DNA of 64,000 nucleotides from Salinimicrobium xinjiangense DSM 19287 (GTDB lineage Bacteria > Bacteroidota > Bacteroidia > Flavobacteriales > Flavobacteriaceae). The stretch spans positions 148,040-212,039 of the forward strand of contig NZ_KE384056.1 of NCBI RefSeq assembly GCF_000423585.1. Direction: 5' to 3'. Of this stretch, positions 34,340-44,093 are shown in pieces. Both the position numbers and the translations under genes were made by a program. Under the pieces are notes generated by a model. The model saw only the letters and a program-made list of their open reading frames with translations, had not been told where the DNA came from and made no database searches. Every line of letters starts with the position of its first letter. The stretch's first letter is position 1.

Positions 34340-35245
34340 ATGCTCCGGAAATTTTCCTTTTTTCAAATGCGAAAACTTAAAGAAACAGTAATAGAAAAAG
34401 GGCTTCAGGCCAGTGCTTTAGTTACTATTGCTGTTACTGTGGGGATCATACTGGTGCTGTCTATAGAAGCGATCCTCTTCTTTAAAGAGGTTTCTATAAT
34501 AGATTTCTTTACAGATACCCAATGGACACCGTTATACACCGATAAGCATTTCGGGATCATAACCCTGCTATCGGGTACTTTATTGACCTCTTTCATAGCT
34601 ATCATTTTTGCAGTACCTGTAGGATTATCAATCAGTATTTATATAAGCGAGTATGCTCCGCGAAGTTTCAGAAAAACGATAAAGCCTGCTTTGGAATTGC
34701 TTGCTGCAGTACCAACTGTAGTGTACGGATTCTTTGCCCTTACCGTAGTAACTCCTTTTTTGCAGACGTTCATCCCGGGGCTTGCGGGATTCAATTCCTT
34801 GTCGGCCGGTCTGGTTATGGGGATCATGATCATTCCCTTTGTATCTTCTTTAAGTGAAGATGCATTGCATGCGGTGCCAAATTCCCTGAGGGAAGCGGCC
34901 TACGGAATGGGATCCACAAAGTTGCAGAATGCATTCAGGGTACTGGTGCCGGCAGCCTCCTCAGGAATTATCGTTTCGATCATCCTGGCTATTTCCCGTG
35001 CGATTGGAGAAACCATGATCGTGGCTATAGCTGCCGGGCAGCAACCACGCTTAACCTTAGATCCTACAGTTCCTGTAGAAACCATTACCGCATATATCGT
35101 ACAGGTGAGTCTGGGTGATGTACAGCATGGTTCTCTGGAATACCGAACAATTTTTGCCGCGGGAATTACGCTATTCATCTTTACTTTCCTGTTAAATACA
35201 ATTAGCTACAGGATAAGAAAAAAATTCAGGGAGAAATATGAATAA
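34340..35245 (+). CDS. pstC: Phosphate ABC transporter permease PstC
   Basis: A 301-residue inner-membrane permease with six hydrophobic segments and the binding-protein-dependent transport EAA-type loop around EAAYGMGSTKLQNAFRVLVP. It pairs with PstA to form the channel. Its last eight bases overlap the start of pstA. An alternative start at the internal ATG (MRKLKETVIEK, position 34367) is possible, because the first nine residues are unusual. Confidence 0.94.
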   Translation: MLRKFSFFQMRKLKETVIEKGLQASALVTIAVTVGIILVLSIEAILFFKEVSIIDFFTDTQWTPLYTDKHFGIITLLSGTLLTSFIAIIFAVPVGLSISIYISEYAPRSFRKTIKPALELLAAVPTVVYGFFALTVVTPFLQTFIPGLAGFNSLSAGLVMGIMIIPFVSSLSEDALHAVPNSLREAAYGMGSTKLQNAFRVLVPAASSGIIVSIILAISRAIGETMIVAIAAGQQPRLTLDPTVPVETITAYIVQVSLGDVQHGSLEYRTIFAAGITLFIFTFLLNTISYRIRKKFREKYE

Positions 35246-36092
35246 TATAAAGAAAAACCGGATCAAAGATAAGGCTTTTAAAGTGTGGGGGATTGCCTGC
35301 ACCTTTTTAGGGCTCATCCTCCTCTGCATCTTTATAGGCTCCATACTTATTGACGGACTACAAAGGATAGACTGGGGTTTTATTACCAATCTACCTTCGA
35401 GAAAAGCGGAAAGAGCAGGAATTTATACTGCACTAATGGGTAGTGTATGGATCTTGATATTTACTACAATTATTGCATTGCCCCTGGGGATTGCCGCTGC
35501 TATTTATCTGGAGGAATATGCCAAAGAGAGCAAACTTTCTTCCCTGCTGGAAGTCAATATTTCAAATCTTGCGGGGGTGCCTTCCATAATTTATGGGCTA
35601 TTAGGGCTGGAAGTTTTTGTTAGGGTCATGGAAATGGGGGCAAGTATTTTGGCCGGCAGCTTCACCCTTGCGCTTTTGATCCTGCCCATAGTGATCGTCT
35701 CTACGCGTGAAGCTATTAAAGCAGTGCCTAAATCCATAAGAGATGCGTCTTTTGCATTGGGAGCTTCAAAATGGCAAACCGTTTCACAACAGTTGCTACC
35801 TGCATCTTTTGGTGGAATTCTCACGGGAGTGATTCTGGCGCTTTCCCGGGCAGTTGGAGAGACTGCCCCTTTAATTGTTATTGGAGCCCTGGCGTATGTG
35901 CCCTTTGCACCTTCCTCGCCAATGGATGAATTTTCTGTACTCCCCATTCAAATATTTAACTGGATCTCACGTCCCCAGCACGGGTTCGAGATCAATGCCG
36001 CAGCAGCCATAATTGTTCTATTGTTGATTACATTTATAATGAATGGAATTGCAGTTTACTTTAGGAACAGGTGGCAGAGTAAATTCAAATAA
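35238..36092 (+). CDS. pstA: Phosphate ABC transporter permease PstA
   Basis: A 284-residue inner-membrane permease with about six membrane segments and a cytoplasmic EAA-like loop, [20 protein letters not shown]. The partner of PstC. It overlaps pstC by 8 bases, and pstB starts one base after its stop codon. Confidence 0.94.
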   Translation: MNNIKKNRIKDKAFKVWGIACTFLGLILLCIFIGSILIDGLQRIDWGFITNLPSRKAERAGIYTALMGSVWILIFTTIIALPLGIAAAIYLEEYAKESKLSSLLEVNISNLAGVPSIIYGLLGLEVFVRVMEMGASILAGSFTLALLILPIVIVSTREAIKAVPKSIRDASFALGASKWQTVSQQLLPASFGGILTGVILALSRAVGETAPLIVIGALAYVPFAPSSPMDEFSVLPIQIFNWISRPQHGFEINAAAAIIVLLLITFIMNGIAVYFRNRWQSKFK

Positions 36093-36093
36093 G

Positions 36094-36888
36094 ATGAAAA
36101 AAGATAAAGACACTATTGATAAAACTTTGAAGAGGAAACATAAGCTGCAGGCAAAGGAAGTGAAGGTTTTCTATGACGATTTCATGGCGATAAAAGGTAT
36201 TGACATGAATATAAGAGCAAATAAAATTACGGCTTTTATAGGACCTTCGGGCTGTGGAAAATCTACTTTCCTCCGGCTATTCAACCGCATGAATGATTAT
36301 GTCGATGGCTTTAGGCTGGAAGGAGAGATCCTTATTGACGGGGAGAATATTTATAAGAAAAAGGTGAATGTAGAGCAGCTTAGGAAGCAGGTGGGAATGG
36401 TTTTCCAAAAACCCAACCCTTTTCCTAAATCCATTTATGAAAATGTTGCGTATGGTCTTAAAATACAGGGAATAAAAGATAAGAATTTCCTGAGGCAAAA
36501 AGTCGAGGACTCCCTAAAGCAGGTAGGCCTGTGGAACGAGGTGAAGGAGGATATCAATAAATCTGCTTTAGCATTGTCAGGAGGGCAGCAACAGCGTTTG
36601 TGCATCGCCCGTACTCTGGCAGTAGAACCTTCCATCATTCTCATGGATGAACCAACCTCTGCCCTGGATCCCATTTCAACTGCCAAGATCGAGGAGCTTA
36701 TTTACGAGCTTAAAGAAAAATATACCATAGTCATTGTTACCCATAACATGCAGCAGGCAGGAAGAATAAGTGATTATACCGCCTTCTTTTATATGGGCGA
36801 ACTCATTGAATACGACAAGTCAAAAAAGTTATTTACCAATCCCGAAAAAAAGCAAACCGAGAATTATATCACCGGTAGATTCGGATAA
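36094..36888 (+). CDS. pstB: Phosphate ABC transporter ATP-binding protein PstB
   Basis: An ABC ATPase of about 264 residues. Walker A is [20 protein letters not shown], the signature is [16 protein letters not shown], Walker B is [12 protein letters not shown], and the switch His lies in IVTHNM. It powers PstCA. Start is ATG 36094, immediately after the pstA stop; an ATG at 36043 would overlap pstA by 50 bases. The C-terminal [16 protein letters not shown] is typical of PstB. Followed 12 bases later by phoU. Confidence 0.96.
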   Translation: MKKDKDTIDKTLKRKHKLQAKEVKVFYDDFMAIKGIDMNIRANKITAFIGPSGCGKSTFLRLFNRMNDYVDGFRLEGEILIDGENIYKKKVNVEQLRKQVGMVFQKPNPFPKSIYENVAYGLKIQGIKDKNFLRQKVEDSLKQVGLWNEVKEDINKSALALSGGQQQRLCIARTLAVEPSIILMDEPTSALDPISTAKIEELIYELKEKYTIVIVTHNMQQAGRISDYTAFFYMGELIEYDKSKKLFTNPEKKQTENYITGRFG

Positions 36889-36900
36889 ACCACAGGTACT

Positions 36901-37584
36901 ATGATAAGTTTAGATCAACATAGAGAAGCATTAAACCAGGCAGGACTTGAGATGCTGGAGCTTTGTACAAAACAATTCGAAAGTGCACAGGAAGCATTTT
37001 TTAATCACGACAGTGACCTTGCCGAAGAAGTTATGCACAAGGAAAACAGGGTTAATGCCCTCGACCTTAAAATAGACCGTGATTGTGAACGTTTCATAGC
37101 ATTGCACAATCCTGTGGCCAGCGACCTTCGTTTTGTGCTGGCTTTAAGGAAGATCAATTTTGACCTGGAGCGGGTAGGGGATCACGCCTACGGGATCTCA
37201 AACTACATTGTAAAGATCGATACCCAGATCGAGCCCAGGCTTCTGGAAAGAATGCGCGTGGAAGAAATGTTTGCAACCGCTTTATCAATGCTTGACGATA
37301 TAACCCATGCATATAATGAAGTGGATACAAAGGTGGCACGCAAGGTCTTTAAAAAGGATAAGATCCTCAATGAGATCAACATGAAGTCTTTTGCCATTAT
37401 TTCTGAAGAAGTGAAGGCAGATCCACAGGTGATCGATCAGGTAATGTTGTTGTTTTCAGTGATAAAAAAGGTGGAAAGAATAGGGGATCTCATCACCAAT
37501 ATTGCTGAAGAGATTATCTTTTTTAGAGAAGCTGAAGTGCTTAAGCACCGAAAGAAAAAGGGAGGAAAGAAGAAAGACTCCTAG
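36901..37584 (+). CDS. phoU: Phosphate transport system regulator PhoU
   Basis: A 227-residue, all-helical protein made of two PhoU repeats, each with the acidic metal-binding E(x)xxD pattern (ALDLKIDRDCERFIALHNP; LNEINMKSFAIISEEV). It links Pst transport to the sensor kinase in phosphate signalling. It ends with a Lys-rich tail. Last gene of the operon; no phoB/phoR gene is in the window. Confidence 0.95.
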   Translation: MISLDQHREALNQAGLEMLELCTKQFESAQEAFFNHDSDLAEEVMHKENRVNALDLKIDRDCERFIALHNPVASDLRFVLALRKINFDLERVGDHAYGISNYIVKIDTQIEPRLLERMRVEEMFATALSMLDDITHAYNEVDTKVARKVFKKDKILNEINMKSFAIISEEVKADPQVIDQVMLLFSVIKKVERIGDLITNIAEEIIFFREAEVLKHRKKKGGKKKDS

Positions 37585-37630
37585 AAATTCAAGATTTAAT
37601 GTCTGAATACTTTGCAAGGAATCAATAAAA

Positions 37631-37651
37631 ATGCCCGGATTTTCCGGGCAT
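37631..37651 (-). terminator. Intrinsic terminator for the M16 peptidase operon (minus strand)
   Basis: A perfect 9-bp stem ATGCCCGGA / TCCGGGCAT with loop TTT. On the minus strand it is followed by TTTTATTG, so it serves the gene ending at 37680; on the plus strand it may also help stop phoU transcripts. Confidence 0.8.
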
Positions 37652-37679
37652 CTGAGTTTATAAAGGTGTCTCAAAAATG

Positions 37680-40514
37680 CTATTTTTCAGTAGCATTTAG
37701 GAGTACAGGTTTACCAAAGCCAAGTTTCTCAAGCCGATCCAGCTGCGTGGCAGCATCTCCCACTATTAAATAATACATCCTGTTCGGATCGACGTACTTT
37801 TGGGCAAGAGTTTTTACTTCGGGCACTGTGATATTTCTCACTGTTTCTTCCTGTTTCAAAACGTAATCCTTTGGTCTGTTGTAATTACTTATTTCCCTAA
37901 GCATTTGCAGCTTAGAGCCCATGGTTTCGAATTTTCTTGCGTTACTCTTGATCATGAAGCCTTTGGTTACTTCCAGGTCCTGTTCGTTGTAGTTTTCAGG
38001 ATATTCCGAAAGGATCTTTTTAATGAGATCAACAGCTTCATAGGTGATATTTGATCTTACACCACTAGAGATCAGGAATGGTCCTGTGATTGTACTGCCA
38101 TCAAAACCAGATCTGATTCCGTAGGTATATCCTTTTCCTTCTCTTAGTTCCTGGGTGAGCTGGGAAGCAAAACTTCCGCCCCCAAGTCTGTAATTCATTA
38201 CAGTAGCCGGGAAAAAATCTTCATCTGTTTCAGCAAGGGCAGGATAACCAATATGTAGAACCGACTGTTTAGCACCGGGTACATCATAAAAATAAACCTG
38301 AGACTCCTGAGGAGCTGTTACTTCGGGAAGGACCTTGAAAATGACATTTTTGACCTTCCATTTTTCCGTTACTTTTTTTACTTCGCTTACTGCCTCATTT
38401 TGTTCAATATCTCCTACCACCAGGAAAGATGCCAGTTGGGGGGAAAGGTTATTAGCATAATAGTTCTTTAGATCCTCCAGCTTGATAGCTTCAACAGACA
38501 TTTCTGTTCCCTGGTTATTGTGCGACAGGATATGATTCTCCCCGTACATCAGTTTCCGGAATTCATTGGAAGCAATATTATTAGGAGAAGCTTTCTCCTG
38601 CTGTATGCGGTTAATTACCTGTTGTTTTGCGAGTGCAAATTCCTCTTCATCCCATCGTGGTTCCAAAAGGATTTCCTGCACAAGTGACATTGTCTCCTTA
38701 TAGTTTTTAGCTAAAGTGCTTCCGCTTATGATCAGTTTTTCATCTGTAGCATTTACACGAATGTTTGCGCCCAAAAGTTCAATAGCTTCTTCAAGCTCCT
38801 GCGAAGTCCGGTTTTTTGTTCCTTTGGTCATAAGGTTGGCCAGTAAATTGGACACTCCGATTTTCGAAGGATCTTCCAGTAAGATACCGCCTTTAATTTC
38901 CAACATGAACTGTACAAGCGGAACTTCAGAATTTGTGATTCCGTATACTTTAAGACCGGATGTCAAGGTTTCTTCCCAGATTGCGGGAACTTTTACCTGT
39001 GGTGCATCTGCGTATGGCGGTTCAATTGTTCTGTCAAAAGCTGAAGGTGTTCTCTGGTAGGTAACCTCTTCCTCCAGATCAAATTCCTGTTCGGCTCCCA
39101 TTACGATCTCCTCCTCTTCAACTTCAGCTTCTATGGATCCTTCCAAAGCTAACCCGGTCTGAGCCTTCGGAACAAAACCGGTAGCAATAAAAGGCTTGTT
39201 CTGAATGTATTTTTTATAAACTCTCATCACATCCTGCGGAGTTACAGCAAGAATATAATTGATCTCCTGATTGATCATGTCGGGATCACCGGCAAAGATT
39301 TCATATTGTGCGAGCTGAAAGCCTTTTCCTAGAACGCTTGAAAGGCTGTTGTAAAATGAGGTCTCCTGTCCGGCTTTGATTCGCTTCAGGTCTTTTTCTG
39401 ATATTCCTTCTTTTTCAAATTTACTGAAGGTCTCCTGTACCGCCGTATATACATCATCCAGATCTGTGCCGTCATAGGCGCGTATCTGCATCATGACTTG
39501 TCCTGCCAGTTCTGAGTTATAGTTATACATCCGCACATTAGGAGTGAGCTTTTTGGAAGCCACGAGTTCCTTGTAGAACGGAGCGTTTTTTCCATCTGCG
39601 AGATAATTTGCCAGAACTTCCAGGGCATAAGAATCTTCGTGATACGAAGGTACTCCCGGCCATACCAGGGTTAATTCCGGCAGTCTTGCAAAATTATCTT
39701 CGTAATAGAGTTTCTTAGTTTGCTGAAGGTTGGCCGGACGTTTTTTCAGCTCCTGAACCTCCGGACCTCTCTTAATTTCTCCAAAATACTTTTCAACCCA
39801 GTCTTTTGCCTGGGCAGTATCGAAGTCTCCTGCCACGGTAAGAACTACATTATTTGGTACATACCAGCGATTAAAGAATCCCTTTACATCCTCAAGAGTA
39901 GCATTCTGCAGGTCCTCCAGAGAACCTATTACCTGCCAGCTATAAGGATGACCTTTCGGGTAAAGATTTCTGTCGATCACGTACTGTGTGTGCCCATAAG
40001 GCCTGTTATCGACACTCTGTCTCTTCTCATTTTTAACTACCTGCTTTTCTTTGGCAAGTACGGCTTCGGTAACGGTATTGATAAAGTAGCCTAACTTATC
40101 GGCTTCTGCCCAGATCATTTTTTCAAGGGCATCATTGGGTACGGTCTGGAAATAATTGGTGCGGTCGCGGCTGGTGGAACCGTTGGCCCCACTTCCTCCA
40201 ATCCTGGCGCTTAGTTTATCCAGTCCGCCTTTCCCAAGATTTTCTGATTCCAGGAAGAGCAGGTGTTCAAAAAGGTGTGCAAAGCCGGTTCGTCCTTCTT
40301 TCTCTCTTGCAGAACCTACGTGACTGGTAAGGGCTACAGCAACAACAGGATCTGAACGGTCTACATGAAAAATCACTTTTAATCCGTTGTCAAGGGTGAA
40401 GGTTTCATAGTCGACATTGAAACCGGATGCTTCAGCAGGTTGCTGCGCGATGGCATTTCCGGCAAGAACACTCACCAGAAAAGCAAAGATGTAAACTTTT
40501 AAATTTGATTTCAT
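37680..40514 (-). CDS. M16 family zinc peptidase, two-domain (pitrilysin-like)
   Basis: A 944-residue exported protein with a signal peptide (to about residue 23, NAIAQ). The inverted zinc motif HLFEH is in GFAHLFEHLLFLES (near residue 85), with the downstream Glu of the family in VTEAVLAKEKQVVKNEK. The second half is a degenerate M16 domain without the motif, as in pitrilysin-type pairs. It probably degrades peptides in the periplasm. It is the last gene of a minus-strand run of three genes with gaps of 17 and 3 bases. Confidence 0.92.
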   Translation of the reverse strand: MKSNLKVYIFAFLVSVLAGNAIAQQPAEASGFNVDYETFTLDNGLKVIFHVDRSDPVVAVALTSHVGSAREKEGRTGFAHLFEHLLFLESENLGKGGLDKLSARIGGSGANGSTSRDRTNYFQTVPNDALEKMIWAEADKLGYFINTVTEAVLAKEKQVVKNEKRQSVDNRPYGHTQYVIDRNLYPKGHPYSWQVIGSLEDLQNATLEDVKGFFNRWYVPNNVVLTVAGDFDTAQAKDWVEKYFGEIKRGPEVQELKKRPANLQQTKKLYYEDNFARLPELTLVWPGVPSYHEDSYALEVLANYLADGKNAPFYKELVASKKLTPNVRMYNYNSELAGQVMMQIRAYDGTDLDDVYTAVQETFSKFEKEGISEKDLKRIKAGQETSFYNSLSSVLGKGFQLAQYEIFAGDPDMINQEINYILAVTPQDVMRVYKKYIQNKPFIATGFVPKAQTGLALEGSIEAEVEEEEIVMGAEQEFDLEEEVTYQRTPSAFDRTIEPPYADAPQVKVPAIWEETLTSGLKVYGITNSEVPLVQFMLEIKGGILLEDPSKIGVSNLLANLMTKGTKNRTSQELEEAIELLGANIRVNATDEKLIISGSTLAKNYKETMSLVQEILLEPRWDEEEFALAKQQVINRIQQEKASPNNIASNEFRKLMYGENHILSHNNQGTEMSVEAIKLEDLKNYYANNLSPQLASFLVVGDIEQNEAVSEVKKVTEKWKVKNVIFKVLPEVTAPQESQVYFYDVPGAKQSVLHIGYPALAETDEDFFPATVMNYRLGGGSFASQLTQELREGKGYTYGIRSGFDGSTITGPFLISSGVRSNITYEAVDLIKKILSEYPENYNEQDLEVTKGFMIKSNARKFETMGSKLQMLREISNYNRPKDYVLKQEETVRNITVPEVKTLAQKYVDPNRMYYLIVGDAATQLDRLEKLGFGKPVLLNATEK

Positions 40515-40531
40515 TCAGGATATTTTCAACA

Positions 40532-41485
40532 TTAGATGATTAAATAAGTGACATAGGCGACATAGCCAATAACAAATACCGCGCCTTCCCAACGTTCTAC
40601 TTTTCGGCCGCGACCGGTGAAGACGAAAATGAAGAGCAGTAATCCTGTAAGGATGTTGATAATTATATCAAAAAAGGAATCGGGATTGACTCCCAGGGGT
40701 ACGATGCTACCCGAAATACCCAGGATGAGGAAAATATTGAAGATATTGGATCCTACGACATTTCCAATCGCGATATCAACATTTTTCTTTCTCACAGCAA
40801 TGATCGATGTAGCCAGTTCGGGAAGGGAGGTTCCAATAGAAACCACCGTAAGCCCGATAACCCTTTCTGAAAGTCCTATGACTTCGGCTATGCTAACGGC
40901 GCTGGTGACTATTAATCTACCACCAACTACCAGCCCGGCCAGTCCCAGTATTATAAAAAGCACGGCTTTCCCGGTGCTGTAATCTTTTGTAGTGATCTCT
41001 TCATCTGCACCTCCGCTTTTGGCCACCATAAGATTATACACAAGGAAGACCAGGAAAAACAACAGGAGAATGATCCCGTCACTTCTGGAAATAAAATTGG
41101 ATGCCGTCCCGTCCAGCATAGTATCTGAGGCCACAACTAAAACACAGATCGCAGCAAGCAAACTCAAAGGGATCTCGATCCATGTGGTATTGCTTTTGAC
41201 GGTGAGAGGGTATATAAGAGCAGAGATCCCCAGGATACCCAGTACGTTAAAGATGTTGCTACCCAACACATTTCCAAGCACCATATCTGTGCTTCCGGTA
41301 GTTGCGGCAAATACGTTTACCACCAACTCGGGAGCCGATGTTCCAAAAGCAACAATGGTTAGTCCAATAACGATGCTGGGAACACCATAACGTGCAGCCA
41401 GACTAGAGGCGGCATCAACCAGGGCGTTAGCACCATAAATCAGGGCGATAAAACCTCCCAGTAAAAGAAGAATATTTATTAGCAT
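40532..41485 (-). CDS. Calcium/sodium antiporter (CaCA family)
   Basis: A 317-residue inner-membrane protein with about 10 membrane segments and the two alpha-repeats of the CaCA family, GLTIVAFGTSAPELVVN in the first half and GLTVVSIGTSLPELATS in the second, each with the acidic cation-binding residue. GNVLGSNIFNVLGILG and GNVVGSNIFNIFLILG follow the repeats. It exchanges Ca2+ (or K+/Na+) for Na+ or H+. It sits between M14 and M16 peptidase genes in one operon. Confidence 0.93.
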   Translation of the reverse strand: MLINILLLLGGFIALIYGANALVDAASSLAARYGVPSIVIGLTIVAFGTSAPELVVNVFAATTGSTDMVLGNVLGSNIFNVLGILGISALIYPLTVKSNTTWIEIPLSLLAAICVLVVASDTMLDGTASNFISRSDGIILLLFFLVFLVYNLMVAKSGGADEEITTKDYSTGKAVLFIILGLAGLVVGGRLIVTSAVSIAEVIGLSERVIGLTVVSIGTSLPELATSIIAVRKKNVDIAIGNVVGSNIFNIFLILGISGSIVPLGVNPDSFFDIIINILTGLLLFIFVFTGRGRKVERWEGAVFVIGYVAYVTYLII

Positions 41486-41488
41486 ATG

Positions 41489-43978
41489 TTATTTAGTATA
41501 ATCAGAGATCACGCTGTTGTCGACAAAAAAGACAGAGTTTACAAAAAGCAACTTTCCATTCTCCCAGAAGGCTCTGAACAGAGGATTATCAACAAGATAT
41601 ATAAAACTTCCACGACCCATAGGCTCTACACCAAAAGTGAGGGAATTCTTTAATTTTTCCTTTGCCTTCGCACCAACAAAACCTGCAACTATATTAGGAG
41701 AATTTTGCAGGTATCCTACATTATAACCATCACCTAACAAGCTGTAACTATCATTGGTTAGTTTGAGGCTGAGGTATTTATCATCATAGCCAAAAGCCAG
41801 GGGATGAGTTTTATCCATTTGGGTTTCAATGATGCTTCCGGTAATAAGATCTTTGATCTCTTCTCTTTCACTTTGAGCATAGGGAATAAGATTCGGTTTG
41901 GAGACGGTATCCTTTTCCTCCTGTTTATTGATTTTTAGATTGAAGCCGTCTTTTCCGGCAAAAGCTTTAATTGCCCCGGCAACTGCAATTACCTTACCAC
42001 CTCCTTTTACCCAGGCAGTAAGCTTTGACAGACCTTCTTCATCAAAAAGACTATTATAATTCCCTGAAGGCAGCACAAGCACATCTAGTTTTGACAGATC
42101 CAGTTTATTAAAATAACCTTTGTCAACAGAAGTAACGGGATAGTTGAGTTCCTGCTCAAAGAAATACCATAGCTCACCGTAATTGAGGGAAGAAATGCCT
42201 TCTCCTCTTAAAAGGACAATTTTCGGGGTATTGATCACCTTTACCTGGGAGGAACCAAAATCAGGTCCTGCAGTGGAAAATCCTGTTGTAGCAGGAGTGA
42301 GTTCCCTGTCATACTCGTTTGCCAGACTTGCCAGCTGCTCATCAAATTTGTCAGGTTTTTGGTTGTCACTTCTCGTAATGATAAGGCTGCCCGGGTTGAA
42401 TTCTTTACCGGAGGTTTTGAGGGACGTTTCAGTAAATCTCACTCTTATCCCGGCTTCGAGCAGTGCAGCCAAAAATCTCGCATCTTTCATGCTGTCCCAC
42501 CTTGAAATATATGCCACAGCCTTAGAAGAAGGTTCATTTTTAACCTCAACTGCAGGAGAAGCAGGCCGTGTGGATACTTTGGCACCGGTAGATAAAGCTT
42601 CCAGTCCATAGGCGTAAGGAAGACTCCATGCAGTTATGTCATAGGTAAGAGAATCGGCAAGTTTAGTTTGCGGCTCCATTAAAACCTTCACCATTTTTCC
42701 TTTTGGTTGTGCTGTACTTACCACAAGAGTATTTTGTGAGGCCTCTATGGTGCTGTTCTTCTTACTGAGCGGATCATAGCCTTTAATTCTTCCCGGCTGT
42801 GCCATGGTATAGGTGATCTCGTGCCGATCCAAAAGTTCTTTCAACAGGTCAAGTTTATCCTTATGACCGGTTAGCACATAATTTTGTGTCTGCTTTTCCC
42901 GGCTGTAGAATTTAGCGAATTCTGCATTTAGCCTATCTACGTTTTGAGCAGCAATTTCTACTGTAGATAAGCCGGTAGTATGATGATGTAGTATCCGGTC
43001 CACAAGTGTGAGTTCATAACCATGATCTGTTTGTATGGCAAGTCCTGTGTGTCCTGCTTTTTCGTAAGTCATACCTATCGCTCCCATATAGGTTGGATAG
43101 GTGTCTCCATAACTGGGGTACAGAAGGTCAAATCTTTCTTTGGTAAAATATAACCATCCCTGCTCATCAAAATAGCGGGCATGATTTTTTCCTATTTCTG
43201 TTTGGAATTCTCTTTGAAAAGGAGTGATCACCTCGTGAAGAGGTTCTGCTGCAGGGGCGAAGTAATATGGACTGTTACGGCCCTGTTCATGGAAATCCAC
43301 ATGAATATGAGGCAGCCATTCATTGTAAATTTTTAGGCGCTGACGGGTTTCTGTCTGTGTAGCCCAGGCCCAGTCCCTGTTGAGGTCGAAAAGATAATGA
43401 TTTGGTCTTCCTCCCGGCCATGGCTCATTGTGTTCAACAGCCATAGGTGAAGTATCATGAGGAGTAGCTTTTACCTGCTTATACCAGTTTACGTATCTTT
43501 CCCTTCCATCGGGATTTACCAGGGGATCCATGATCACCACCAGGTCTTTCAACCATTCCTGTTTTTGTGTAACAAGTTCATAAATGGTCTGCATGGCAGC
43601 CTCTGTGCTGGAAGTTTCATTTCCGTGCACATTATAACTAAGCCAAACAACAGCCTTTTTTGGAGATGAAGCAGGTGAACCTTCAGCAATTCCTGCATTT
43701 TGAAGATGAGCTGTCCTGATCTGTTCCAGGTTTCTCAGGTTCTCTTCAGTAGAAATTATAGCATAAGTGAGGGGGCGTCCTTCATAGGTTTCTCCGTACG
43801 TGTGGAATTCCACTAAGGCAGAATTTTCGGCCACATGTTGAAAATAAGCTATCACCTTATGATGAGGGGTAAAACTACTGCCAGGTTGGTAACCAAGGAA
43901 TTCTTCCGGAGATTGTTGTGCAGCAGTAAATTGAAAACTGACTAAAAGTACAGTTAGAAAAATCTGAACTTTTCTCAT
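41489..43978 (-). CDS. M14 family zinc carboxypeptidase
   Basis: An 829-residue exported protein with a signal peptide (to about residue 20, TAAQ). The peptidase domain shows HGNETSSTEAAMQ (HxxE zinc ligands), NPDGRERYVNW and DFHEQGRNSPYYF, with the third zinc histidine in the latter. A long C-terminal part follows with no named domain visible except a glutamine amidotransferase-like ELWYFFEQELNYPVTSVDKGYF segment. It should trim C-terminal residues of peptides in the periplasm. Its promoter region is shared with divergent bshC. Confidence 0.9.
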   Translation of the reverse strand: MRKVQIFLTVLLVSFQFTAAQQSPEEFLGYQPGSSFTPHHKVIAYFQHVAENSALVEFHTYGETYEGRPLTYAIISTEENLRNLEQIRTAHLQNAGIAEGSPASSPKKAVVWLSYNVHGNETSSTEAAMQTIYELVTQKQEWLKDLVVIMDPLVNPDGRERYVNWYKQVKATPHDTSPMAVEHNEPWPGGRPNHYLFDLNRDWAWATQTETRQRLKIYNEWLPHIHVDFHEQGRNSPYYFAPAAEPLHEVITPFQREFQTEIGKNHARYFDEQGWLYFTKERFDLLYPSYGDTYPTYMGAIGMTYEKAGHTGLAIQTDHGYELTLVDRILHHHTTGLSTVEIAAQNVDRLNAEFAKFYSREKQTQNYVLTGHKDKLDLLKELLDRHEITYTMAQPGRIKGYDPLSKKNSTIEASQNTLVVSTAQPKGKMVKVLMEPQTKLADSLTYDITAWSLPYAYGLEALSTGAKVSTRPASPAVEVKNEPSSKAVAYISRWDSMKDARFLAALLEAGIRVRFTETSLKTSGKEFNPGSLIITRSDNQKPDKFDEQLASLANEYDRELTPATTGFSTAGPDFGSSQVKVINTPKIVLLRGEGISSLNYGELWYFFEQELNYPVTSVDKGYFNKLDLSKLDVLVLPSGNYNSLFDEEGLSKLTAWVKGGGKVIAVAGAIKAFAGKDGFNLKINKQEEKDTVSKPNLIPYAQSEREEIKDLITGSIIETQMDKTHPLAFGYDDKYLSLKLTNDSYSLLGDGYNVGYLQNSPNIVAGFVGAKAKEKLKNSLTFGVEPMGRGSFIYLVDNPLFRAFWENGKLLFVNSVFFVDNSVISDYTK

Positions 43979-44070
43979 ATGTAAATATGGATAAATTATT
44001 AGCCGGTAAATATAAAACTTTATCTGTGGGAATATTCATTGCCAGATTTTAACTCCAAGACTCTTAATTG

Positions 44071-44078
44071 TATATTTG
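44071..44078 (+). promoter_or_regulatory. -7 box of bshC
   Basis: TATATTTG is a perfect match to TAnnTTTG, 15 bases before the bshC start codon at 44094, so the leader would be very short. No TTG at the normal -33 distance. Confidence 0.5.
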
Positions 44079-44093
44079 CCAAAATTCAATTCC